Made by a program: the position numbers and the translations under genes. Below are positions 52,229 to 60,589 of a stretch of DNA of 64,000 bases, in pieces. This DNA comes from Caldilinea sp. CFX5 (GTDB lineage: Bacteria; Chloroflexota; Anaerolineae; Caldilineales; Caldilineaceae), in contig QWII01000025.1 in the NCBI GenBank assembly GCA_021405325.1, forward strand, positions 62,001 through 126,000, in the 5' to 3' direction. Numbering within the stretch: position 1 is the stretch's first letter; each line of letters opens with the position of its first letter. Under the pieces are notes generated by a model that was given only the letters and a program-made list of their open reading frames with translations, did not search any database and was not told the DNA's origin.

Positions 52229-52781
52229 TCATTTCCTTTCTACTGCCCCCCGTGCGGTGCGCCTGTGACCGAGGGTGAGATCAAAGTGCGTCTCATGCCC
52301 CTGGAAAAAGCGTGCCAATGCATCGACCATCAGCGAGCGGCAGAAAGGGTTGATAGGCATCGCCGCCAATCTTTGCGCGCAACTGGTCGCTGGCGGCGTC
52401 ATTTTCGGCCCGGAAGTAGGTGCGCGCCCCCTTCGCAGGACAGCCACGAACAGTCAGCAAAGTTTTCCAGCCGCGTTGAAGCGGCGGGATCCGGAAAGCG
52501 CTCCGCACCTGTTGACTAAACGCAAAGAGCACTTGCGGCCGGGCGGTGCTTATGGGCGACCTTCCGCCAGGATTGCGCTTTCATACGGCATGGTCTCGCT
52601 GGTCAATAGCTCATCCATCGTGACCAGCCGCCCCAACAATTCCGCTTCGAGAAAGCCCATCATCAGCCCCAGCGCACGTAGCCCGACTAACCCTGTGACC
52701 GACGGCCTGTAATTTTTTCATCCCCCGAATATGGCGCCGGCCCATGCCGCCACAGCCACAAAGGGCGAGTTGCAAAGTCAT
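52229..52781 (-). pseudogene. Degraded Gfo/Idh/MocA-family oxidoreductase
   Basis: The 5' end is intact (ATG 52781-52779 with AAGGA upstream) and reads MTLQLALCGCGGMGRRHIRG MKK, the typical nucleotide-binding start of the family. Almost at once the frame is lost. Later pieces in shifted frames (GLVGLRALGLMMGFLEAELL, MPYESAILAEGRP, then YFRAENDAASDQ) resemble C-terminal parts. Large internal deletions and shifts are implied, since about 350 codons are expected and only 180 remain. It lies between a DapA-family gene and a sugar isomerase-like gene, so it was probably part of one catabolic unit. Confidence 0.6.
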
Positions 52782-52791
52782 AATCGGTTTC

Positions 52792-52816
52792 CTTAATCTC
52801 TCAATCTCTCAATCCC
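52792..52816. repeat. Solitary AATCTCTC tandem repeat
   Basis: CTTAATCTCTCAATCTCTCA then ATCCCC covers the last codons and stop region of the isomerase gene; the same unit as the 3486 and 5601 palindromes but only one arm. Confidence 0.6.
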
Positions 52817-53641
52817 CGCCTCAACAAATGCTCGACTAACCACCTCATATGAACGAGTTGCCGTTGCCAGCGCATCGTAGGTGGGGCGACGCTGCACCAT
52901 GACGCTGATCTCCGTCGAAATCGCGCCATTGTAGCCGCGGGCGTGCATGGCCTTTAGGTAGCGCACATAATCAAAGACTCCTTCGCCGGGGATGAGATAT
53001 TGGTGGTTCGGGGCGCGCCCGGACTCATCTTTGATATGGGTGTGGACGGCGTAGGGCAGCACCTTCGCCACTGATTCCTCAATCGGGATGCCGACGACAT
53101 TAAAGTGGCTAATGTCAAAGTTGATGCGCACCCCCGGCGAGGTGACCTGTTGCATGATCGACACCACCTGATCCGGCGTCTCCACCGCGTTGCCGACATG
53201 GTGTTCCAGCGCGACAACCACCCCGCGCGCCTGGACATCGTCGCCCAGCTTGTTGATCCGTTCGACCAACTCGCCCTGACGCGTCGCTAACTCACCGGGG
53301 CGACCGCCAAAGCCGCTGATAACCACCGGCTGTCGCCCATCCTGAATCCACGCGGCGGCCAGGTCGGCGGCGCGCTGGATATAGGCGACGTTGTCGGCAA
53401 ATTTGGCGGCGTCCGGTTCCATCATGTCGACGTAGGCGTTCACGGCGGACAATTTCAGCTTATGGTCGCGCAGCAGTTGGGGAATGCGCTTGCGTTCGGC
53501 GCTGTCCAACTTGGCCAGAGCAGTGGTGAAATGGGGCAAGACACAAATCTCAATCGCATCAAAGCCGACAGCGGCCAGATGGGCGACAACCGGGTCGATG
53601 GGGAGCGCAGGCATCCCCCAGGTGCTAAAGCCTAAGTACAT
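52793..53641 (-). CDS. Sugar phosphate isomerase/epimerase-like TIM barrel
   Basis: 282 residues of the AP-endonuclease-2 fold. Metal ligands are suggested by the E in ALEHHVGN, D in INFDISHFNVVG, H in THIKDESG and E in ISTEISV. Members act on sugars and inositols (xylose isomerase-like, IolE/IolI-like). The last residues (ERLRD) and the stop come from an AATCTCTC repeat. It is followed by the degraded Gfo/Idh/MocA gene. Confidence 0.88.
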   Translation of the reverse strand: MYLGFSTWGMPALPIDPVVAHLAAVGFDAIEICVLPHFTTALAKLDSAERKRIPQLLRDHKLKLSAVNAYVDMMEPDAAKFADNVAYIQRAADLAAAWIQDGRQPVVISGFGGRPGELATRQGELVERINKLGDDVQARGVVVALEHHVGNAVETPDQVVSIMQQVTSPGVRINFDISHFNVVGIPIEESVAKVLPYAVHTHIKDESGRAPNHQYLIPGEGVFDYVRYLKAMHARGYNGAISTEISVMVQRRPTYDALATATRSYEVVSRAFVEAGIERLRD

Positions 53642-53823
53642 GGCGTGCTTCCTTGCTAGTTCTGTTGTTCATTACTGTAGTGTTTTTGAGGCGTGCGCAC
53701 GCCTCATCCGTCAAAACTCCCGTAACAAAACAGCAGTGAACAGAGTTGTTGGTAATAGGTTCATTATACGCCATAAGGGAGTTGAACCACAACCAAGTTT
53801 TTGCGGGGCATGGCATCAGCTTG

Positions 53824-54057
53824 TCATCTTATCCAACAAAGTCGCCGCGAACAAGGGGCGCTGGAGCGGCACGTTATACGGTAGAGCTCCACCGCCGGCG
53901 CCAGGTGGGTGCGCCATTCGGCACAGACGGCCAAGTTGGCATGGGGATGAGCCACATAGGCGGCCAACAACGGCTGAACGGTGTGTACATCGACCGTAAC
54001 CGCCCCCGGCATGAATCGTTGCGTTTCGTCGATTATTGTCGATTGATTGAATATCAT
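53824..54057 (-). CDS. Possible small protein coupled to cysW
   Basis: 77 residues, unknown. ATG 54057 overlaps the cysW stop by one base (TGATG), an arrangement that favours reinitiation. The middle (GAVTVDVHTVQPLLAAYVAH then PHANLAVCAEWRTHLAPAVE) looks protein-like; the Arg/Cys-rich end does not, so the gene may be truncated. The rest of 53642-54056 shows no other feature. Confidence 0.35.
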   Translation of the reverse strand: MIFNQSTIIDETQRFMPGAVTVDVHTVQPLLAAYVAHPHANLAVCAEWRTHLAPAVELYRITCRSSAPCSRRLCWIR

Positions 54058-54914
54058 CAATGCTGATGCCGCCGGCGCAAAAATTCCGTCCCCATCACCA
54101 GCAGAAGTGAAAAGAGACCCAGCACCAGCGCCGCGCTATACGCGCCAATATACTGCCGGTCATCCAGCGCCCGGAAGATAAAGAGCGTCGCCGTCTCGGT
54201 GCGTCCCTGAATGCCGCCGCCGATGACCAGGACAGCGCCAAACTCGCCCAAGGCACGAGCAAAGGTCAGCGTCAAGCCGTAGAGAAAACCCCAGCGAATC
54301 GCCGGCAGGGTGACATACCAGAAGGTCTGCCAACCGCTTGCGCCGAGGGTGGCGGCGGCCCGTTCCTGTTGGACGCCAAAGGCTTCCAGCACCGGGATCA
54401 ATTCACGCGCCATAAAGGGCAACGTCACAAAAAAGGTCGCCAGAATCATCCCCGGCAGCGCAAAGGCGATCTTGATGTCCCAGGTGGTCAGCAGCGGGGC
54501 CATCAAGCCATTGCGCCCAAAGAGCAGCAGCAGCATATAGCCCACCACCACCGGCGACACGGCAAAGGGCGTATCAATCAACCCATTGAGCAACCGCCGC
54601 CCCGGAAAGCGATGACGCACCAACACCCACGCCGTCGCCATGCCAAAGATCGCATGAAAGACCACCGTGAGCAGACTGATCAGCAAGGTGAGCCGAAACG
54701 CCGCCAACACATCCGGTTGGGCCAACGCCGCCAAGATCGGACTCACCCCCTCGGCAAACGCGCCAATGACCAGCCGCGCCAGCGGGGCAATGATCAAAAT
54801 GCCGACATAGAGCATCACCAGGCCAATCAACAACCGGCGACCCCAGGCGCGGCTACGGGCAATCGGCTTGGTATGCGCCGCCAATTCACGGAGCGGTAGT
54901 ACAATGCTGGTCAT
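54057..54914 (-). CDS. cysW: Sulfate ABC transporter permease CysW
   Basis: 285 residues, six membrane segments, BPD_transp_1 fold. The EAA-type coupling loop is GVQQERAAATLGASGWQTFW, followed by LPAIRWGFLYGLTLTFARALGEFGAVLVIGG, typical of sulfate permeases. The ATG overlaps the cysT stop (ATGA) and GGAAGGAGG lies upstream. Forms the membrane channel with CysT. Confidence 0.93.
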   Translation of the reverse strand: MTSIVLPLRELAAHTKPIARSRAWGRRLLIGLVMLYVGILIIAPLARLVIGAFAEGVSPILAALAQPDVLAAFRLTLLISLLTVVFHAIFGMATAWVLVRHRFPGRRLLNGLIDTPFAVSPVVVGYMLLLLFGRNGLMAPLLTTWDIKIAFALPGMILATFFVTLPFMARELIPVLEAFGVQQERAAATLGASGWQTFWYVTLPAIRWGFLYGLTLTFARALGEFGAVLVIGGGIQGRTETATLFIFRALDDRQYIGAYSAALVLGLFSLLLVMGTEFLRRRHQH

Positions 54915-55768
54915 GCGGCCTCCTTCCGGTTGCGGTTCTGCAACCAATCGACCAACAAGAGCAGGCTAAAGGCCAGCGCCACCATCACAATCGAAATCGC
55001 ACTGGCCCCCAGCCGGTTTTCTGATTCGACTTCACCCAGCACATAGACCGCCGCTGTCTGTGAGCGCAGGGGAATATTGCCGGCGACAATCACAATCGCG
55101 CCAAATTCACCAATCGCACGGGCAAAGCTCAACAGCGCGCCGCTGCTCAAAGGCAACAACAACGGCGGCAGCACAATGCGCCGGAAGATAGTAAACGGGC
55201 CAGCCCCCAAACTAGCCGCCGCATCCTCTTGCGTGCGATCCAACCCCGCCAGCACCGGCTCCACTGCCCGCACCACAAAGGGAAAGGTGACAAAGAGCAG
55301 CGCCAGAATAATCCCCGGCGGCGCAAAGATGATCTGCCAGCCCAGCGCCTCCTTTAGCCATGCCCCCAACGCCTGCTGCGGCCCATAGAGCGCCACCAAC
55401 ATCACCCCCGTCACCAGCGTCGGGATCGTCAGCGGCAGGTCCACCAGGGCATTGAGCAACGCCTGCCCCCGAAAGCTATAACGCACCAGCACATAGGCCG
55501 TCATCGTCCCCATGATGGCATTGATCACTGTCATCACCGCCGCCGTCCAGAGCGTCAACATCAACGCGTGCCACGCCACCGGCAAGGTAATCTGCCGCCA
55601 CAACTCCTCGACCCCGCCACGCAACCCATCACGAAAGATGACCGCCAGCGGAATCACCAACATCACCACCAAATAGGTGATCGCCACCCCCCTCACACTC
55701 CATACCCCCCACGGCAACCGTGGCCGACCGGCGGGGCGTTCTGCTCTTGCAAGCGCAATTGTTGTCAT
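54911..55768 (-). CDS. cysT: Sulfate ABC transporter permease CysT
   Basis: 285 residues, six membrane segments. The coupling loop LDRTQEDAAASLGAGPFTIF and SFARAIGEFGAIVIVAGNIP are diagnostic of CysT/CysU-type proteins; DLPLTIPTLVTGVMLVALYG is also typical. Lies 101 bp downstream of the binding-protein gene, with a palindrome in the gap. Confidence 0.94.
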   Translation of the reverse strand: MTTIALARAERPAGRPRLPWGVWSVRGVAITYLVVMLVIPLAVIFRDGLRGGVEELWRQITLPVAWHALMLTLWTAAVMTVINAIMGTMTAYVLVRYSFRGQALLNALVDLPLTIPTLVTGVMLVALYGPQQALGAWLKEALGWQIIFAPPGIILALLFVTFPFVVRAVEPVLAGLDRTQEDAAASLGAGPFTIFRRIVLPPLLLPLSSGALLSFARAIGEFGAIVIVAGNIPLRSQTAAVYVLGEVESENRLGASAISIVMVALAFSLLLLVDWLQNRNRKEAA

Positions 55769-55788
55769 AAGTTACCCCTATGCTTGTT

Positions 55789-55863
55789 ACGAGTTACGAA
55801 TTACGAGTTACGAGTTACGAGTGTGATTACTGTATGCCTCGTAACTCGTAATTCGTAACTCGT
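55789..55863. repeat. 26-bp perfect palindrome (GAGTTAC units)
   Basis: Arms 55789-55814 and 55838-55863 are exact inverted copies made of CGAGTTA/CGAATTA units. Between cysT and the sulfate-binding protein gene. Confidence 0.96.
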
Positions 55864-55869
55864 ATATTC

Positions 55870-56943
55870 TCACTGCCCCGCTGTTTGCGCTTCAGCGACG
55901 GCCTTGCTAAAGATGCCGTCGGTTTCATGAAAGAACTGTGGAGTGGCCGCGGCCCAGCCACCGAAGTAGTCGATGGTGAATTGGTCGGTCAGGGCGGGGT
56001 ATTGGGCGGCGGTGGCGATGGCGACATCGGCGTCAACCGAGCGCAAGCCATGCTTGGCAAAAATTTCCTGCGCCTCTTTGGTCAGGAGGAAGGCGACAAA
56101 GGCTTCGGCCACTTCACGGGTGCCATGTTTATCGACATAAGTATCCACCACGGCAATCGGGTTCTCAATCAAGATCGACGAGCGGGGCAACACCATGTCA
56201 TAGTCTTGACCGCCTTGTTGCGCAACCAGCACTTCGTTTTCGTAGGTAATGGCCACATCGCCGACGCCCTGTTCAAAGTTGGTGATGCTTTCGCGCGCAC
56301 CCTTGTCCATGACGGTCACATTTTTGAGGACACTGAGTAGAAACGCCTGCGCCGCCGCGTCATCATCCTTGGCGACGCCATCCACAAAGCCCCGTTTGGC
56401 TGCGCCATAGAGCGAAAGGATATTCCACATTGCGCCGCCGCTGGTCTTCGGGTTGGGCGTGAGGATTTCCACTCCTGGCTTGGCCAGATCAGCCCAATCC
56501 TGGATGCCTTTGGGGTTGCCCTTGCGCACGGCAAAGGCGACCACCGACTGGCTCACCATGCCCTTGGTCGGGCCGCTCTTCCAGTCATGGGTGATGAGGC
56601 CGGCGTTGACAATGCGGGTAATGTCCGCTTCCAGCGAGAGCGCCACGACATCGGCTTCAAAGCCTTCTACCACCGCCCGCGATTGTGCGCCCGAAGCCAG
56701 ATAGGATTCTTCAAAGACTACCTCCTGGCCGGTCTGCTCCTTCCACTGCGCCTGGAAGATCGGGATCAACTCGGCGTAGGCTTCCCGCGGCGTGGTATAA
56801 GCGCCCAGGGTGATGGTCAGTGGGTTGCCGGTTGCGCCGGGGCTGGCTGCACCGGTCGCGCTGTTGTTGGCTGGCGCACCACAGGCCGCCAACAAGCTTA
56901 ACACGACAACCAGGAGCATGAATTTGGTAACTTTCGTCAACAT
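55870..56943 (-). CDS. Sulfate-binding lipoprotein
   Basis: 357 residues. Signal with lipobox LLAAC. The mature protein has the Sbp/CysP pattern: GAYTTPREAYAELIPIFQAQ, SYLASGAQSRAVVEGFEADV (sulfate-binding loop), NPKTSGGAMWNILSLYG, and ITYENEVLVAQQGG. Periplasm-like or surface-located; delivers sulfate to CysTW. ATG 56943 was preferred over an upstream start because it directly precedes the signal peptide. Confidence 0.94.
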   Translation of the reverse strand: MLTKVTKFMLLVVVLSLLAACGAPANNSATGAASPGATGNPLTITLGAYTTPREAYAELIPIFQAQWKEQTGQEVVFEESYLASGAQSRAVVEGFEADVVALSLEADITRIVNAGLITHDWKSGPTKGMVSQSVVAFAVRKGNPKGIQDWADLAKPGVEILTPNPKTSGGAMWNILSLYGAAKRGFVDGVAKDDDAAAQAFLLSVLKNVTVMDKGARESITNFEQGVGDVAITYENEVLVAQQGGQDYDMVLPRSSILIENPIAVVDTYVDKHGTREVAEAFVAFLLTKEAQEIFAKHGLRSVDADVAIATAAQYPALTDQFTIDYFGGWAAATPQFFHETDGIFSKAVAEAQTAGQ

Positions 56944-56980
56944 TTGCGACTCTCTTTCTTTGATCGTAACTACCAAGGCA

Positions 56981-57051
56981 CCCCCTCCTAACCTCCCCCT
57001 GATAAGGGGAGGAACAGTTCCTCCCCTTATCAGGGGGAGGTTAGGAGGGGG
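56981..57051. repeat. 35-bp perfect palindrome, 1-nt loop
   Basis: CCCCCTCCTAACCTCCCCCT and following GATAAGGGGAGGAAC are exactly mirrored at 57017-57051. It separates cysA-Usp from the binding-protein gene and as RNA would form a very stable stem. Confidence 0.98.
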
Positions 57052-57064
57052 TTAGTCGTTGGTT

Positions 57065-58996
57065 TTAGACAATCTCTTTGCGGGCTGGCATGCGTCCTGA
57101 TAAGGGCGTCCAGAGGGCGCTGACACCGCCACGCGTCGGTGTGCGTACAATCAGGATCGGACAGGTGTTGATCGTGCGCACCAGTTGGCCGACCAGGCCG
57201 CCCAGCACAATCTTGCCGTCGGCGTCGGGCAGGGGCGCGCCCAAGACCAGCAGGTCATGAGCGCCGGCTTTGATTTCATCCAGAATCGTCTCGCGTACGC
57301 GGCCTACCCGCACCTGTTTGCTGGCGGCGACGCCGATAGCATCCAGCGTTTCGACTCCTTTGCCCAGGAAGCGATGTACGCGCTCTTGTGTCTCCGGCGT
57401 ATCGTGCGCTTCGGGTAGGATCGATAAGAGCTTGACCGTCGCCCCCAAATGGCGCACCAGACGCCCCGTAAAGAGGACATCCTCTTTCCCCGGCTCGCCG
57501 CTGGCGACACAGACCAGCGCCCGTTGTGGCGTCGATTGTGAACAAGGGACCAGGAGCAAGTTATGGTCACCGCTCTGCAAAATCTGTTCGGCCAACGCCA
57601 CGCTATCGGCGCCGCCCATGCCCAGCACCACCAGGTCATAGGGATGGCGTTCGGCCTCTTCGCTGATGCTCTCGTCGGGCGCTTCGGTTGTGGTCAAGGT
57701 TTCCAGCGCCGCCAACCCGCTCCCCATCTGCTCTTTGGCCTCCTGTAAATGGCGCTGTAACGGTTCGCCGGTCAGGCCATAACCGAGCAGCGTGACCCGT
57801 GCATGGGCCAAGCGGGCAATCTGGCTGGCGACAACCAATGCTGCCTGCGCCGGCGGACCGCCATCGGTGGGCAACAGAAAGCGGAGACCAGGGTGGGTGA
57901 GGGCGTGAATCCGGTTGACGCCAACCCAGACAGTTTGGCCCGGCAACAAAGGGAGTTGGGCCACTTGATCCTGGGTGCGGGTCGCTTCAATGGTAAAGGC
58001 GTGGCTGCCATAGGCCACCGGCGGCGCAATAGCGCGCACACCAGGGATCGGCGGCAGGCTCAAACGTAAACGCTCAAAAGAACCGCCAAAGGTGACCTGC
58101 TCCACCGTTGCCTCACCCAGCGGTTGACTGCGCAATTCGGTCGGTGCGTGGGCCAGGGCGACATCTTCCGGGCGGAACAGCACCTGCACCCGTTGCGCCG
58201 CATCCACCGACCCTGGTTCGTGGCGCATGGGGAAATGGTGCGGCCCGACCTGGACACCGCTGTGCGTAGCCTGCCCCACCCAGAGATTGGCTGTTCCCAA
58301 AAAGGTGGCGACAAACTCGGTCTGCGGCTGCTGATAAAGCACCTCCGGCAACCCCACTTCGAGCAAGCGGCCAAAGCTCATCACCCCCAGGCGGTCGGCC
58401 AGTTCAAAGGCTTCTTCCTGGTCATGGGTGACGAGGATCGAGGTGACGCCCAGTTCGCGCTGGATTGCCTTTAAGGTGCGGCGCAATTCGACACGAATCT
58501 TGGCATCGAGCGCACCCAATGGTTCATCGAGCAAGAGGACATCCGGCTTGTGGGCCAGCGCACGAGCCAACGCCACCCGCTGTTGTTGACCACCGGAAAT
58601 CTGGCGCGGCATCCGTCCCCCCAGCCCGGCCAGCCCCACCAGTTCGAGCAATTCATCGCGCCGTTTGCGTCGTTGCGCCGCCGCCACTTTGCGCACGCGC
58701 AGGCCAAATTCAATGTTGTCGGCCACGGTCATGTGCTGAAAGAGGGCATAGTTCTGGAAGACGTAACCGACATTGCGCTCTTGGGTGGGTAAGTGGCTGA
58801 CATCGCGGCCATGCAGCAAAACCCGCCCTTCATCAATGTCCGTCAGCCCGGCGATCATGCTGAGGACGGTGGTCTTGCCGCTGCCGCTGGAGCCGAGGAG
58901 GACAAAAAACTCACCATCGGCAATTTCGAGCGAAACGTCGTTGACCACTGGGTGGTCGTCGTAGCGTTTCGTCAATTGTTGTAAAAGAATAGACAT
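57065..58996 (-). CDS. cysA: Sulfate transporter ATPase CysA fused to two universal-stress (Usp) domains
   Basis: 643 residues. Residues 1-235 are a CysA-type ATPase: Walker A GSSGSGKTT, Q-loop FQNYALF, signature ISGGQQQR, Walker B VLLLDEPLGALD, switch His in VTHDQEEA. A TOBE-like region (about 255-365) follows. From about 373 a first Usp domain begins (LRFLLPTDGGPPAQAALVVA, VTLLGYG, YDLVVLGMGGADS), then a second (ALVCVASGEPGKEDVLFTGR, HDLLVLGAPLPDADG, then GGLVGQLV and CPILIVR). Typical CysA is about 350 residues, so the 270-residue extension is a genuine fusion with no stop between. Usp domains often bind ATP or sense energy state, so they may gate sulfate uptake. Confidence 0.93.
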   Translation of the reverse strand: MSILLQQLTKRYDDHPVVNDVSLEIADGEFFVLLGSSGSGKTTVLSMIAGLTDIDEGRVLLHGRDVSHLPTQERNVGYVFQNYALFQHMTVADNIEFGLRVRKVAAAQRRKRRDELLELVGLAGLGGRMPRQISGGQQQRVALARALAHKPDVLLLDEPLGALDAKIRVELRRTLKAIQRELGVTSILVTHDQEEAFELADRLGVMSFGRLLEVGLPEVLYQQPQTEFVATFLGTANLWVGQATHSGVQVGPHHFPMRHEPGSVDAAQRVQVLFRPEDVALAHAPTELRSQPLGEATVEQVTFGGSFERLRLSLPPIPGVRAIAPPVAYGSHAFTIEATRTQDQVAQLPLLPGQTVWVGVNRIHALTHPGLRFLLPTDGGPPAQAALVVASQIARLAHARVTLLGYGLTGEPLQRHLQEAKEQMGSGLAALETLTTTEAPDESISEEAERHPYDLVVLGMGGADSVALAEQILQSGDHNLLLVPCSQSTPQRALVCVASGEPGKEDVLFTGRLVRHLGATVKLLSILPEAHDTPETQERVHRFLGKGVETLDAIGVAASKQVRVGRVRETILDEIKAGAHDLLVLGAPLPDADGKIVLGGLVGQLVRTINTCPILIVRTPTRGGVSALWTPLSGRMPARKEIV

Positions 58997-59072
58997 CGTG
59001 TTCGCTCCTCTGCGTTTGCTCGGACTGCTGCCATTTGTTTAACGAAGAGTAAGCAATGGTGGTCACAGCGGC

Positions 59073-59100
59073 GGTAACGGGTGGGTAACAAAGGGGTAAC
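59073..59100 (-). promoter_or_regulatory. Three GTTACC direct repeats at 11-bp steps (operator)
   Basis: On the minus strand GTTACC occurs at 59100-59095, 59089-59084 and 59078-59073, each separated by 5 bases, so exactly 11 bp per step. The array is about 77-104 bp upstream of the cysA-Usp start. This arrangement is typical for OmpR/PhoB/PhoP-family dimers in tandem. The same hexamer array is found at 62875-62913. Confidence 0.7.
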
Positions 59101-59151
59101 AATATCGAAGATTACACTGTACAACCACGCAAAACAACCACCAAATAGGTT

Positions 59152-59180
59152 TTGCAGGATCGCCTTCTGACCTGTATAAT
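59152..59180 (+). promoter_or_regulatory. Sigma70-type promoter for the DUF4258-YgiT operon
   Basis: TTGCAG (59152-59157), 17 bases, TATAAT (59175-59180); transcription would start near 59187, before either candidate start codon. Confidence 0.65.
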
Positions 59181-59239
59181 CACGCTATCAGAATTGCCTT
59201 CCCATGAGGCGCATAAACGCCTACTTTTGTAAACGATCT

Positions 59240-59536
59240 ATGCCGAGATACACGATTGCACATATCCGAGAAAGAATTCGCCGTCAACAATACGATATGA
59301 CCTTTCACGCCGTTGAAGAAATGGCAGAAGATAACCTAGACATTGAAGATCTTGAATATTCTATTCTGAACGGGTCAATCGCACGCATTGATCGAGGCGA
59401 TCCAAGAGGAACGAAGTATGTAGTCGAAGGCGTAGCAGTTGATCAAATTACACCTGTTGGCAGTGCGGGCCGCTTTGTCAGTCCGGAACGATATTTGATT
59501 ATCACTGTCTATGAAGTTACCAAATCAGATGAATAA
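59240..59536 (+). CDS. DUF4258-domain protein
   Basis: 98 residues from ATG 59240 (an ATG at 59204 would add 12). The pattern YDMTFHAVEEMAEDNLDIED then LEYSILNGSIARI and YLIITVYEV is that of DUF4258, a small family related to RelE/MqsR-type folds and often found beside YgiT zinc-finger proteins. Probably the toxin-like half of a pair with the next gene, which its stop overlaps. Confidence 0.85.
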   Translation: MPRYTIAHIRERIRRQQYDMTFHAVEEMAEDNLDIEDLEYSILNGSIARIDRGDPRGTKYVVEGVAVDQITPVGSAGRFVSPERYLIITVYEVTKSDE

Positions 59537-59822
59537 AACACAACCAACTCAATCCTTGTACGGCTACCCTTGTGAACATTGTGATGGCACTGTCCAACCG
59601 CGTGTCGTCGAACGAGAAGCATTCAAGCACAAAAAAGGCTTTGTCATTCTAGGTAATGTGGTTATTGGCGTTTGTGACAGTTGTGGGAGCCGCTATTATT
59701 CGGCAGAGATTTTACACACCGTCCACGAAATTGCGACCGGCAAGCGCCAACCGGAGCGGACAGAAAGTATTCCGGTACTGACACTCGCTCCCAATAACAT
59801 GGCACTCGTTCCGGCCAGTTGA
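59529..59822 (+). CDS. YgiT/MqsA-type zinc-finger protein
   Basis: 97 residues. Zinc site C-x2-C in YPCEHCDG and C-x2-C in VCDSCGSRYYSAE; then a helix HEIATGKRQPERTE. This is the N-terminal MqsA type without the HTH part. ATG 59529 overlaps the DUF4258 stop by 8 bases. Likely antitoxin-like partner. Confidence 0.85.
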   Translation: MNKTQPTQSLYGYPCEHCDGTVQPRVVEREAFKHKKGFVILGNVVIGVCDSCGSRYYSAEILHTVHEIATGKRQPERTESIPVLTLAPNNMALVPAS

Positions 59823-59911
59823 TCTCATCCGCTTGTTTCCATGCACACAACCGCTGCCGGAGCCGGTTCGCAAGATTGTTGCTTACTCCTACCATAATCG
59901 GATCAGGGCTG

Positions 59912-60589
59912 TTACCTGGCAAGAGCAGCTAGGGTATAGCCAACGTTTGGAATTGTCTCGATAAGTGGCTGCGCTGCACCGGCTTCTAGCTTGGTGCGCA
60001 GCCGGTAGACCAACTGCTTGAGCATCGCCCGGTCGCCGCCATCGGCCCCCCAGACGGCGGTGATCAGTTGTTCGCTGGTCAAGACCTGGCCGGCGTTGAG
60101 CATAAGCATTTCCAACAGCCGCACTTCCAGTTGCGTCAGCCGTAGGGGAGGCGCGTCGGGGCGTTGCACTTCGTTGCGGCTACGATCCAGGGTCAGGTTA
60201 CCAACGGTCAACACACTGGGCGTCTCGACCACGCCGGCGCGGCGCAACACAGCCCGCACCCGCGCCACCAGTTGGCTGGGGCTAAAGGGTTTGACGATGT
60301 AGTCATCCGCGCCCAGTTCCAACCCCTTCACCACTGCTTCGTCCCCGCTGCGCACACTGAGCATGATAATCGGCGTCTTGTTCACCATGCGTATGCGCCG
60401 GCAGACATCTAGCCCATCCAACTTGGGCAGATTCAGATCCAGCACGAGCAGATCGGGCCGCTGCTGCTCCCAGGTCGCCAACGCCGCCACGCCATCGTAG
60501 GCGGTCAGAATCTCAAACCCAGCGCGCCGCAAAGTAAAAGCAATCACATCCGACAATGACAGATCGTCCTCCACTACCAAAATCTTCAT
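59912..60589 (-). CDS. OmpR/PhoP-family response regulator
   Basis: 225 residues. Receiver: D-D in [10 protein letters not shown], phospho-Asp in [26 protein letters not shown]. Winged helix: [30 protein letters not shown]. The ATG overlaps the kinase stop by 4 bp, so it is second in the operon. The GTTACC arrays upstream of this operon and of cysA are plausible targets. Confidence 0.96.
   Translation of the reverse strand: MKILVVEDDLSLSDVIAFTLRRAGFEILTAYDGVAALATWEQQRPDLLVLDLNLPKLDGLDVCRRIRMVNKTPIIMLSVRSGDEAVVKGLELGADDYIVKPFSPSQLVARVRAVLRRAGVVETPSVLTVGNLTLDRSRNEVQRPDAPPLRLTQLEVRLLEMLMLNAGQVLTSEQLITAVWGADGGDRAMLKQLVYRLRTKLEAGAAQPLIETIPNVGYTLAALAR

Noticed and set aside
53746..54066. 106-codon plus-strand frame
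   Set aside because: Antisense to the cysW-coupled frame and poor in coding character; no family seen.
59662..59922. Minus-strand frame with a GIY-YIG-like piece (PDPIMVGVSNNLANRLRQ)
   Set aside because: Most of it is antisense to the YgiT gene; the short similarity lacks the GIY and YIG motifs and any start site.
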